A stretch of 64,000 nucleotides of DNA from UBA2589 sp965223235 (GTDB lineage Bacteria; Gemmatimonadota; Gemmatimonadetes; Longimicrobiales; Gaopeijiaceae): contig CBDCVV010000022.1 of the NCBI GenBank assembly GCA_965223235.1, positions 434,001-498,000 on the forward strand, given 5' to 3'. The notes under the pieces were generated by a model. It saw nothing but the letters and a program-made list of their open reading frames with translations. It was not told the DNA's origin and did no database searches. Positions 26,769 through 35,014 of the stretch are shown here, piece after piece (the first letter of the stretch is position 1; every line of letters starts with the position of its first letter). The translations under genes were made by a program, and so were the position numbers.

Positions 26769-27299
26769 TTAGTCCATCCAGCCGAGCATCAGTGAGAGCC
26801 CCACGCTGACGTAGGAAGCTCGTGGGTTCAGATTCCCGACCAGGTTGGCACTGATCCCAATCACGCCGCCCTTCAGCCCAGCCTCTGCCCCGACACCCAA
26901 GCCGAGGGTGGAGCACCGTCGCCTTGTTCCGGGGCAGGCACCGTCCACGGTGACAAGACCCGGGCCCGCTGAAAGGGCCGCATATGCGCGCCGCCGCCGT
27001 TTGGCTCGCCCGTACAGCAGAGCGACTTCCCCGACGAAGTCGCCGCCGGCGCTCGTCGCGTCGAACAGCCCTGACCAGCGGAGGGCCGTATGATGGCGAT
27101 CCCACTCGGCAACGACCTGGACCGTGCCTCCGACCTCGACGAATAGATTCCTCGCTCCACCGACGAGGAAGCCGCCAGCCAACCAGACGTGAGCCTTCTC
27201 GACTTCCGGCGTCTGCCCCATCGCCGAGCGCGGCCCGGTTACGCTACCCAGAACCGTCAAGATCACTCCGGCCATCATCACCTTACTCAACACCCCCAC
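26769..27299 (-). CDS. secreted protein of unknown function, possibly a small beta-barrel
   Basis: 176 residues, unrecognised. A signal peptide is seen (VMMAGVILTVLGSV, cleavage near SAMGQ at ~residue 30). The mature part alternates hydrophobic and glycine-rich strands (AGGFLVGGARNLFVEVGGTV, AALSAGPGLVTVDG, LGVGAEAGLKGGVIGISANL), a pattern of outer-membrane beta-barrels. Two Cys (CPGTRRRC) may form a disulfide loop. The GTG start at 27299 is the outermost; ATG eight codons in is an alternative. Divergent from the S41-like gene. Confidence 0.55.
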   Translation of the reverse strand: MGVLSKVMMAGVILTVLGSVTGPRSAMGQTPEVEKAHVWLAGGFLVGGARNLFVEVGGTVQVVAEWDRHHTALRWSGLFDATSAGGDFVGEVALLYGRAKRRRRAYAALSAGPGLVTVDGACPGTRRRCSTLGLGVGAEAGLKGGVIGISANLVGNLNPRASYVSVGLSLMLGWMD

Positions 27300-27364
27300 C
27301 CCCTATTCCACTTCCGGCGACGAGATCAAAGACGCTCAGAAGCAGAGCGTTGTCCATGTCGTTC

Positions 27365-27400
27365 TATACACGCTCGTATATATACACTATCGTATTTATG
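27365..27400. promoter_or_regulatory. AT-rich divergent promoter region with a perfect palindrome
   Basis: In an otherwise GC-rich window this stretch is rich in A and T and contains GTATATATAC (27376-27385), a perfect 10-base palindrome, and further TATA-like hexamers. It lies between the divergent small secreted-protein gene and the S41-like gene, where a promoter is expected. Exact -35 and -10 boxes cannot be fixed. Confidence 0.4.
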
Positions 27401-27473
27401 GCTGCGACCGCCGGATCTCTTGGTCGCGGTATTCAATGCGGACGACGACGAACCGATGACGAGGATGGGGACG

Positions 27474-28829
27474 ATGATGAGGAGTGTGTCGTGGGGTGCG
27501 GTCGGGCTCTTTGCGGTCGTAGGAGGTTGTGCAGACGGACAAGGCGTGGAGGTGGACGACCGGACTGCCGATATCCGAGCTCTTGCCGAGTGGGTCCAGA
27601 CAGAGGCGTCCTTCGATCGGACCGGGCGCGCCGCCGCGCTCGCGCGGATCGAAGAGCTCGCGGCGTCTCCCGCCGCAACGACGGAGGCCGGCTTCTATCT
27701 GGAGGTGGCGTCCGTTGTGGGAATGGCCGACAACGGTCACTCAAACATCAGTACGCTACCCATCTTCGAGTTGGGAGTGCTCCCGATCCGGGTCTACTGG
27801 TTCAGTGACGGGCTCTACATTGTGCGCGCGAGGAACGAGCACGCCGACCTCGTCGGGGCGCGGATCGAATCGATCGCCGGCCTGGCGCCGGACGCGCTCG
27901 TAGAGCACCTCGAACCCTACCACGGTGGGGTCGCATCGCACCTCCAGCACTACTATGCCACTCCCTGGTTAATCTCCCCACCGCTCTTACACGCGGCGGG
28001 GCTCGCCGCGGACCCTGAGCCCCTACCACTCACAGTTTCGCTCCAGGGCGGCGCACAAGACATCGAGCTGGACGTTGACCGGTCCGGTCCATTTCCTGTA
28101 CGAACCTTCCCGTGGTGGCGCCTCGTCGACTCGGAGATTCGAGGCGAGAACGGCCAGTGGACTCGTATCCGTCCGACGGCACCCGACACGCCGCTGGCTT
28201 TCGCCGCACCCACCGCTTGGTTCCGGTATGTCTACCTAGCCGCGCGCGACGTCGCTTACATCCAACTGCGCTCGAACATCGACCAGGAGGGCGTATCGAT
28301 CCGTGACTTCGCGAACGATGTACGGGATGCGCTGCACCAGGACCGACCGAGGTCGATCGTTCTGGACAACCGATTTAACGGAGGTGGGGATCTCACTCGC
28401 ACCGCTGAGATGGCGATGGATCTGCCTGACCTCGTCGGGGCCGGCGGGGTCTACGTTCTGACATCACCTGCAACGTTCTCCGCAGGGATTTACACCTCGT
28501 TCTATCCTAAAGCTGTCGACCCGGTCCGTACCGTGATCGTGGGAGAGCACTCTGGTGATCGAACAGCCTTTTACGCCGAATCGAAGGGCGCCTTCCGCCT
28601 CCCCCGATCAGGCTACGCCATCGGGCAATCTCTCGAGAAGCACGACATCGGGAACGGGTGCCACGAGGATCAGTGCCACCTCGAAGGGAAGGACCGACTC
28701 AACATCGCCGTCGGGTCGCTAGCACCGGACGTCGAGATCGGATGGACGTTCGAGGATTTCATGTCGGGACGAGACCCTGCGCTCGAATATGCACTGGGCA
28801 CAGGCGGGCTTCCAACCGGACATCGATGA
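27474..28829 (+). CDS. S41-like (tail-specific protease fold) lipoprotein
   Basis: 451 residues from ATG 27474. Lipobox GLFAVVGGC (Cys19). The C-terminal ClpP/crotonase-like fold typical of S41 peptidases is seen in RSIVLDNRFNGGGDLT (the Gly-rich motif) and TSPATFSAGIYTSFYP, where the Ser of FSAG is the likely nucleophile. A PDZ-like segment may precede it (ADLVGARIESIAGLAPDALVEHL). It probably cleaves peptides outside the cytoplasm. Four in-frame ATGs (27456, 27465, 27474, 27477) compete; 27474 has GAGG nine bases upstream and a signal peptide right after it. The upstream extension to 27189 overlaps the divergent gene. Confidence 0.7.
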   Translation: MMRSVSWGAVGLFAVVGGCADGQGVEVDDRTADIRALAEWVQTEASFDRTGRAAALARIEELAASPAATTEAGFYLEVASVVGMADNGHSNISTLPIFELGVLPIRVYWFSDGLYIVRARNEHADLVGARIESIAGLAPDALVEHLEPYHGGVASHLQHYYATPWLISPPLLHAAGLAADPEPLPLTVSLQGGAQDIELDVDRSGPFPVRTFPWWRLVDSEIRGENGQWTRIRPTAPDTPLAFAAPTAWFRYVYLAARDVAYIQLRSNIDQEGVSIRDFANDVRDALHQDRPRSIVLDNRFNGGGDLTRTAEMAMDLPDLVGAGGVYVLTSPATFSAGIYTSFYPKAVDPVRTVIVGEHSGDRTAFYAESKGAFRLPRSGYAIGQSLEKHDIGNGCHEDQCHLEGKDRLNIAVGSLAPDVEIGWTFEDFMSGRDPALEYALGTGGLPTGHR

Positions 28830-28834
28830 CGTAC

Positions 28835-28862
28835 AGCGGCGGCCTCCGAAGAGGCCGCCGCT
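28835..28862. terminator. perfect 12-bp hairpin between convergent genes
   Basis: AGCGGCGGCCTC and GAGGCCGCCGCT pair perfectly around a CGAA loop. The hairpin starts six bases after the stop of the S41-like gene and ends eight bases before the stop of the convergent LVIVD gene, so it can serve both strands. No T-run follows on either strand. Confidence 0.65.
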
Positions 28863-28869
28863 CCTACCG

Positions 28870-30855
28870 TCAGCTGCCGGCCAGCCCCCTTACAGCATCC
28901 ACCAGCTTGCGTACCTTGTCGGCATCCGCAGAGCGACTGGCATCGGAGTTGAGGGCGTCGGCTAACGTCCCCAGAGCGGCTCGACGAGCGGAACCTGACG
29001 CCGCTTCCGCGCCGGTTAGCGCCTCGCGGACCGCTGCCACGCGCACAGTCGGGAGCCCACCCGACCGCTCGAGCTGATCGACGTACGCCCGCGCTAAGGC
29101 AAACGTGTTCGGCCACTCGAAGATCGGTTGCCCTTGCGAGTTGAGTTCGCTCAGAACAACGGAGTTGGCCGCATCGATCTCGTTCTGCGAAATCACGTCA
29201 CTCGGGATCAGCTCGAAGATATCCAGCCCCCGAGCGATCTCGGAGCTCACGATAAGCCCGTTGTACCAGTAAACCGACCAGCTTCCTCCGCTGCCCATGC
29301 GCGTTCCATCCGTAGGTCCTCGGTCGTGGAAAGCGATCTCGATTGGGTTCGACACGTCTGTGAAGTCGAAGAGCGAGATGCCTCCCTGGTACCACGCCTG
29401 GATCATGATGTCGCGGCCGGGGATCGGGATCAGAGACCCGTTGTGCGCAACGCAGTTCTCGAAGGATGTCTGCGGGGCCGGCATCTTGTAGTACGTCTCG
29501 AAGTCGAGATCCTCTCCGTTGATCGTGAAAAGCGCGTTGGCTCCCCACTCGCGCGGATCCGAAGCACGACACTTGGGACCACCGCCGCCGCCCCACTCGT
29601 CGGTGAAGACGACGGATGAGCCGTCGTTGTTGAAGGTCGCTGAGTGCCAATAGGAGAAGTTCACGTCGGACACGGCCGCCAACCGGGTCGGGTTCGCAAC
29701 GTCACTAATGTCCAGGAGCAGCCCGTAGCCCTCGCACGCTCCACCCGCCAAGCCGATCGCAGGATAGACCGTGATGTCATGGCACTGTGTCGGCCCCATC
29801 TCTTCCCGACCGTCCCCGCCTCCGGTGATCTGCTGTAGCCAAGTCGGGAGATAATCGCGCAACGCCGTACTGTCGGCCGCGGTCGGCGCACCCGACCCTC
29901 CTCGTGCTACCACGATGCTGTCCAGCATCCCCGCCACGAACTGATCCGGGAGCACCTGAGCCTGGCCGGCGAACTCGATAACGAAGGCGCCGCGCGCACG
30001 AGCATCTTCGATGGCAGCCAAGTCGTCCGGCGCCAACCCATGCGTCTCTGGGGCCGTGAGACCCTCGAAGATCCGCGGCGAACTCACGATCGCGGCGTCT
30101 TCCGGTGCGTTCAGCGGAACGCGAATGACCTCGATTCTGAAGAGCGCTGAGTTCGGGTCTTCACTGGGGAGGAGCGAAGAGCATCCGGCCAGCTCTTCGG
30201 CAGGTCGCACCGGCGCCGAGCCCGACACATAGATATAGACGTTGGCGTCGTCGTCAGGGTCTTCCACGACGGTGTGTGTGTGTGATCCGCGACACGTCTG
30301 AACGTTCGCGACGTACTCCGGATTCCGAATGTCGGAGATGTCGAAGATGCGAATACCGCGCAGCCGGTGGTGGCTCACCGCCTCCGAAATCCCTTCAGAA
30401 CCACAGTCCAAGCGGCCCGTCATGCCCTCGCCGGAGACGAAGAGCAGGTTACCGTAGACGGAGACGTCACTCTGGGACGCGGGGCAAACGAAGGTGATCA
30501 CGCTCTCCGGAGCTGTCGGATCGGAAATGTCCCAAACCTGGACTCCGTCATAGTTGCCCTGAATGGCGTAGTCGCCCGAAAAGGCGAGATCGGAGTTCGT
30601 CTTCCCAACGAACTCCGGTTGCGGCGGGGTAGCGGAGATGAGCCGCATGTTCCAAATCGCCTCCCCGGCGTCGAAGAGGCCTGCACGAAGTCCGACGCGC
30701 GGGTCGGGATCCGGCGCCTCGACCATGAGTGGCGTCACGGTCGACGCATACTGCAGTGGAGGGGATACGGTCGCAGGCCCTGAGCCGCTGCAACCGGCGA
30801 GCAGGATCCCCCCAGCGAGGGCGAGGGTCCGCCGCAGAGTAACGATCTGGTTCAT
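28870..30855 (-). CDS. LVIVD-repeat beta-propeller lipoprotein
   Basis: 661 residues. Lipobox GGILLAGC (Cys22). Repeated LVIVD-type blades are seen, e.g. YDGVQVWDISDPTAPESVITF, LRGIRIFDISDIRNPEYVANV, GYGLLLDISDVANPTRLAAV, GGISLFDFTDVSNPIEIAFHD. The C-terminal ~90 residues (ARAYVDQLERSGGL, LGTLADALNSDA) resemble a FIMAH helical domain. Such proteins are extracytoplasmic and of unknown ligand. ATG at 30855 has GAGG at good spacing; the longer frame to 30900 overlaps the DUF305 end region. It is 54 bases after the DUF305 gene, probably one operon. Confidence 0.8.
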   Translation of the reverse strand: MNQIVTLRRTLALAGGILLAGCSGSGPATVSPPLQYASTVTPLMVEAPDPDPRVGLRAGLFDAGEAIWNMRLISATPPQPEFVGKTNSDLAFSGDYAIQGNYDGVQVWDISDPTAPESVITFVCPASQSDVSVYGNLLFVSGEGMTGRLDCGSEGISEAVSHHRLRGIRIFDISDIRNPEYVANVQTCRGSHTHTVVEDPDDDANVYIYVSGSAPVRPAEELAGCSSLLPSEDPNSALFRIEVIRVPLNAPEDAAIVSSPRIFEGLTAPETHGLAPDDLAAIEDARARGAFVIEFAGQAQVLPDQFVAGMLDSIVVARGGSGAPTAADSTALRDYLPTWLQQITGGGDGREEMGPTQCHDITVYPAIGLAGGACEGYGLLLDISDVANPTRLAAVSDVNFSYWHSATFNNDGSSVVFTDEWGGGGGPKCRASDPREWGANALFTINGEDLDFETYYKMPAPQTSFENCVAHNGSLIPIPGRDIMIQAWYQGGISLFDFTDVSNPIEIAFHDRGPTDGTRMGSGGSWSVYWYNGLIVSSEIARGLDIFELIPSDVISQNEIDAANSVVLSELNSQGQPIFEWPNTFALARAYVDQLERSGGLPTVRVAAVREALTGAEAASGSARRAALGTLADALNSDASRSADADKVRKLVDAVRGLAGS

Positions 30856-30909
30856 CCGATGTACCTCGGTGGTTTGTCTCATTATGAAGTGTCGAGCCAA
30901 GAAAAATGG

Positions 30910-31653
30910 TCAGCGGCCGGAGCCGATCGCCTCCAGCATCCGCTCCATCCGGGCCACCTCGGTCGTTTGGTCGACCTGAATGTCGGAAGCGAGCTTGAAG
31001 ACGAGGTTGTCCTGAGCCGCGCCGTCCGTGGCGAACAACTCGTGGACCATGGTCACTGCACCGTTGTGGTGCTGAATCATGAAGGTCAGAAAAAGGCGAT
31101 CGAAGTCACGGCCGCGCGCAGCTCGAAGTTCGTCGAGCTGCGCGGGAGAAAGCATTCCGGCCATCGGCATGTCGGACGAGTGCATCCCCGACATATCCAT
31201 CGACGAGTCAGCCATGTCGGAGTGGGGCGGTGTCACAGCTCCATCGGGACTGACGTCGGGAACAGGCCGATCTCGGTCACGGAGCCAGCTCTGCATGACG
31301 GCGATTTCGTCCGTCTGGGCATTGATGATGCGGCCGGTTAGGACGAGGATCTCCTCGCTCGCTCCGTTGTCCGGGGCTAGATGGGACATGACCAGTGCCT
31401 GGGCGTGATGGCCGATCATTCCGGTCATGAAGCGCACATCCGCCTGGTGGACGTTCATCGTCGCGCTGTCGGCACGCGCCCTGTAGAGAGCTTCGAGTGC
31501 GGCGAGCGCTTCCGGGTCACGACCCGCGGGCACAGCAGGCGCGGGCGGGTCCGACGATGCCCCGGAGCATCCGGCCGAAACCGCTAGCAGGACCAGCCCG
31601 GCCGCGATACCTCTCCGCCGCCACAAGAGATCGATCGTGGATTGTGCGCTCAC
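30910..31653 (-). CDS. DUF305 lipoprotein with two His-Met-rich modules
   Basis: 247 residues. Lipobox LLAVSAGC (Cys29). Two DUF305 four-helix units: FMTGMIGHHAQALVMSHLA and later FLTFMIQHHNGAVTMVHEL, each with the conserved MI-x-HH motif. Between them is a Met/His-rich linker (HSDMADSSMDMSGMHSSDMP), a likely soft-metal, e.g. copper, binding stretch. The family is linked to copper handling in other bacteria, but function is not proven. First gene of a two-gene operon with the LVIVD protein; divergent from the PD40-amidohydrolase. Confidence 0.85.
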   Translation of the reverse strand: MSAQSTIDLLWRRRGIAAGLVLLAVSAGCSGASSDPPAPAVPAGRDPEALAALEALYRARADSATMNVHQADVRFMTGMIGHHAQALVMSHLAPDNGASEEILVLTGRIINAQTDEIAVMQSWLRDRDRPVPDVSPDGAVTPPHSDMADSSMDMSGMHSSDMPMAGMLSPAQLDELRAARGRDFDRLFLTFMIQHHNGAVTMVHELFATDGAAQDNLVFKLASDIQVDQTTEVARMERMLEAIGSGR

Positions 31654-31848
31654 CTAGGCTCTCCTCACCTCGTCGCCCTCCCGTCCTCGATCCACAGCTC
31701 CCGACCGGGAGCAAAGGGACGTTACCACAAGGGCCACGCGTGTGTCTACCTGCCGCCTGTTCCGCGTTGAAGCGCGATCCTAGCTTGCGCCCTCCCCACC
31801 TATGGGGACGAGCAGGATGCCTGTCCGCCCCACCCAACGAGAGCTCCC

Positions 31849-34800
31849 ATGATCCGCCGCCGGTGTCTTCTACTCCTCGCGCTGTTGGTGTCCCTCAGCA
31901 CCCCGTCTGCAAAGGCACAGGAAAACGAGTGCGACACGCTCTGCATCACTCCCACACGCACCGTTTCCTTCGAAGTCAGCGAGGGCACACAGGTCAACCT
32001 CGATATCTCTCCTGATGGCGAAACCATCGTTTTCGACCTCCTCGGGGATGTGTACTCGATCCCCAGGGTAGGCGGTGAAGCGACCCGCCTGACCGGTGGC
32101 ATGGCACTCGACCTACAACCCGTCTTTTCGCCCGACGGGTCGCAGATCCTCTTCGTGAGTGATCGGAGTGGAAACGAGAACCTTTGGGCCATGAACGCCG
32201 ACGGCTCCGACCCCCACCCCATCACCACGGAACGCGGCGACTATCACTTCGACGACCCCGAATGGTCGAGCGACGGTAAGTACGCGCTGGTCCGCCGAAA
32301 TGAGGCAGGTAGCCCCAACGCCGGTCGCACCCCGTCGCTGATCCATATCGACGGGGGCAGCGGGATTCCGCTGCACGAGGGGACCGAAGGCATTGGGTTC
32401 CGCTGGGGCCCGGACGATCGGTACGTCTACTTCCGCGGAGTAGACGGACCTGGCGCCACTTCACTGCGCGGCAACGGGTTGCCTCGGCCGGCCCAGATCA
32501 TGCGCCTGGACCGGCGTACAGGGGACATCGCCGCGATCACCCGCGCACCTTCGGGCGCCGCCCGACCCGCAATCTCGCCGGACGGCGAATGGATGGCATA
32601 CGTCGCTGACATCGACGCGATGAGCGGGATACGGCTCCGGAATCTCCGCACTAGCGAAGACGATTGGCTCGTCTTCCCCATTGACCGCGAGCACTTGAAC
32701 CGGCGCACGCGCTTCTCGTTCACGCCCGAGAGCGATGCCATCGTCTTCACCAGTGGTGGAGGATTCCACGAAGTCACGATCGAGGACGGCGACGTAGTGG
32801 AGATCCCGTTCACCGCGCACGTGGAGAAGGAGCTCGGCCCCAGGGTTCACCACGAGATGCCCTTCGAAGACGACTCCCTGACGGTCCGCAACGTCCGGTA
32901 CGCCCAGATGAGTCCGGATGGGACGCGGCTCGTCTTCGGGTCGCTCAACCAACTTTGGATCATGGATCTCCCGGACGGACGACCTCGACCCTTGGTGGAA
33001 GGCGGCGTGAACCAATATCAACCCACCTTCTCACCTGACGGGTCGAGCATCGCGTTCGTCAGCTGGCACGCCACCGAGGGCGGACACGTGTGGCGAGTTT
33101 CTTCCTCGGGTGGCACTCCGTCCCGCCTGACTTCGATACCGGCGTACTACGCCAACCCCGCGTGGTCACCCGATGGAGCCCGACTCGTTTACGTCCGCGA
33201 AGATCCGGCCGCTTCGAGGCACAGAAATTCGAACAACCGGGGTTTCATCGAGTGGATCGCTGCGAACGGCGGCGAGCCGCAGCCAGTGATCTCCGCCCCG
33301 TCAGACAACGTCTTCACGTTCTCGGCCGACGGCGCTCGCATCACGTACGCCGAGAACGGCACCCTCGTCTCTGTCCGCCTCGACGGCACGGACCGGCGCG
33401 AGGTTGCCAACGCGGAAGGTGCTGCCGAGATGGTCCCATCGCCTGACGGCAAATGGGTCGCCTTTACGCTGCGCGAGGAGGTATACGTCGCAGCCCTTCC
33501 ACCCACCCTCGAGACCGTCACGCTCACACCGTCCTCCGCGCCCGGTCCGCTGGAGCGAGTTACGAGAAACGGCGGGCAGGACCTCAAGTGGAGTGGCGAT
33601 AGCGAGAGACTCACCTGGGTCTTCGCAAACGTCTTTTCCGAGCTCGACCTCGGGAGCGTCTTCGGAGCCGACGCACCGGAAGAAGGCCTCGACCAGCAAG
33701 CCACACCCGTCTCGATCGACCTCGTCGTACCCATGCCGAAGCCTTCAGGGACGATCGCCCTGACGGGAGCAACCATCGTCACGATGAACGGCGATGAGGT
33801 TGTCGAGAACGGCACCGTCGTGGTCACCGAGAATCGGATCGGCGCCATCGGACCATCAGCCTCCGTAGATATCCCGCAGGGAGCGCGGGTCATCGACGTC
33901 GGGGGGAAAACGATTATTCCGGGACTGATTGACGCTCACGCTCACATACGAGGGATGCCTAGAGATGTCCTGGTGGACATCGCGCCTGAGCCACTCGTGA
34001 ATTTGGCGTTCGGTGTCACCACAGCACGCGACGTGAACGCGTCGACTGATCAGTTCCACTACCGGGAGATCATCGCAGCCGGTCGAATGCTCGGACCCCG
34101 AATCTTCATGACCGGGCCCTCTCAGACCTCGGGCGCGATCCGAATCGACAGCTACGACGATGCCTTCGCAGGAGTAAAGAGGTACGTCGATCGAGGGTCG
34201 ATCTCCACGAAGCAGTACATGCAGCCACAGAGACGTCAGATCCAATGGATGCTCCAGGCTGGGGACCGGCTCGGCATCAACACGACGGCCGAGGGAGGAG
34301 GAGTGATGCGGCAAGTGGCCATGATGATCGATGGCTATACCGCGATCGAGCATGCTCCAACCGACTGGGTGCACATGTACGACGACTTCGTTCAGCTTTA
34401 CGCCCGCTCGGGCACGATGTATGTGCCGACGCTCGTGGTCGCGTCTCCGAGCACGTACCAGGGCGAACTCTACTGGTATCAAAACACCGACGTTCACGCC
34501 GATGAGAAGCTTGCGCACTTCCTGACGCACGACGCGCTCGATCATAAGTCACGTACGAGCCAACGATTCTCGGAAGACGAGTACTACTTCCTGGACGGAG
34601 GATCCGGAGCGGCAGCCATCGCCGATGCCGGAGGCCTCGTGGCGTCGGGTGGCCACGGACAGCTCCACGGCATCGCCGTACATTGGGAGCTCTGGATGCT
34701 CGAGATGGCCGGGATGTCACCCCATGACGCTCTTCGTGCCGCGACCATCAACGTGGCGACCGGGATGGGGATGGCAGCCGACTTCGGAAGCCTGGAGGTC

Positions 34801-35001
34801 GGGAAGGTCGCAGATCTCGTGGTACTCGACGCCAACCCGCTCGACGATATCCGCAACAGCACGGCCATTCACCAAGTGATGCAGGGCGGCCATCTCTACG
34901 AGGGCGATTCGCTCGACATGATCTGGCCCAGATCAGAGCCGTTGCCAGCCTTCAAGTACACTGACTTCGGGCCGCCACCGAGAACCGAGTGGAAACGCTG
35001 A
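31849..35001 (+). CDS. PD40 beta-propeller amidohydrolase, secreted
   Basis: 1050 residues. Signal peptide MIRRRCLLLLALLVSLSTPSA (cleavage near SAKAQ). Residues ~40-600 are TolB/PD40-type propeller blades (e.g. FSPDGSQILFVSDRSGNENLW, FSPDGSSIAFVSW). Residues ~635-1040 are an amidohydrolase TIM barrel: GKTIIPGLIDAHAHIRG with the HxH metal pair near residue 697, GVTTARDVNAS, AIEHAPTDWVHMYD, and GGHGQLHGIAVHWELWML, a signature of this fused family. It should hydrolyse amide bonds of small compounds, possibly dipeptides, outside the cytoplasm; the substrate is unknown. The M28 peptidase gene follows 13 bases later, so the two may degrade peptides in sequence (inference). Confidence 0.88.
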   Translation: MIRRRCLLLLALLVSLSTPSAKAQENECDTLCITPTRTVSFEVSEGTQVNLDISPDGETIVFDLLGDVYSIPRVGGEATRLTGGMALDLQPVFSPDGSQILFVSDRSGNENLWAMNADGSDPHPITTERGDYHFDDPEWSSDGKYALVRRNEAGSPNAGRTPSLIHIDGGSGIPLHEGTEGIGFRWGPDDRYVYFRGVDGPGATSLRGNGLPRPAQIMRLDRRTGDIAAITRAPSGAARPAISPDGEWMAYVADIDAMSGIRLRNLRTSEDDWLVFPIDREHLNRRTRFSFTPESDAIVFTSGGGFHEVTIEDGDVVEIPFTAHVEKELGPRVHHEMPFEDDSLTVRNVRYAQMSPDGTRLVFGSLNQLWIMDLPDGRPRPLVEGGVNQYQPTFSPDGSSIAFVSWHATEGGHVWRVSSSGGTPSRLTSIPAYYANPAWSPDGARLVYVREDPAASRHRNSNNRGFIEWIAANGGEPQPVISAPSDNVFTFSADGARITYAENGTLVSVRLDGTDRREVANAEGAAEMVPSPDGKWVAFTLREEVYVAALPPTLETVTLTPSSAPGPLERVTRNGGQDLKWSGDSERLTWVFANVFSELDLGSVFGADAPEEGLDQQATPVSIDLVVPMPKPSGTIALTGATIVTMNGDEVVENGTVVVTENRIGAIGPSASVDIPQGARVIDVGGKTIIPGLIDAHAHIRGMPRDVLVDIAPEPLVNLAFGVTTARDVNASTDQFHYREIIAAGRMLGPRIFMTGPSQTSGAIRIDSYDDAFAGVKRYVDRGSISTKQYMQPQRRQIQWMLQAGDRLGINTTAEGGGVMRQVAMMIDGYTAIEHAPTDWVHMYDDFVQLYARSGTMYVPTLVVASPSTYQGELYWYQNTDVHADEKLAHFLTHDALDHKSRTSQRFSEDEYYFLDGGSGAAAIADAGGLVASGGHGQLHGIAVHWELWMLEMAGMSPHDALRAATINVATGMGMAADFGSLEVGKVADLVVLDANPLDDIRNSTAIHQVMQGGHLYEGDSLDMIWPRSEPLPAFKYTDFGPPPRTEWKR

Positions 35002-35014
35002 GGAGACTTCGCCC

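Noticed and set aside
27189..27473. Upstream extension of the S41-like gene
   Set aside because: It overlaps the divergent gene, holds the AT-rich promoter region and lacks protein-like composition.
31697..31712. Hairpin GCTCCC/GGGAGC upstream of the PD40-amidohydrolase
   Set aside because: Short, GC-only stem without context; common by chance in this composition.
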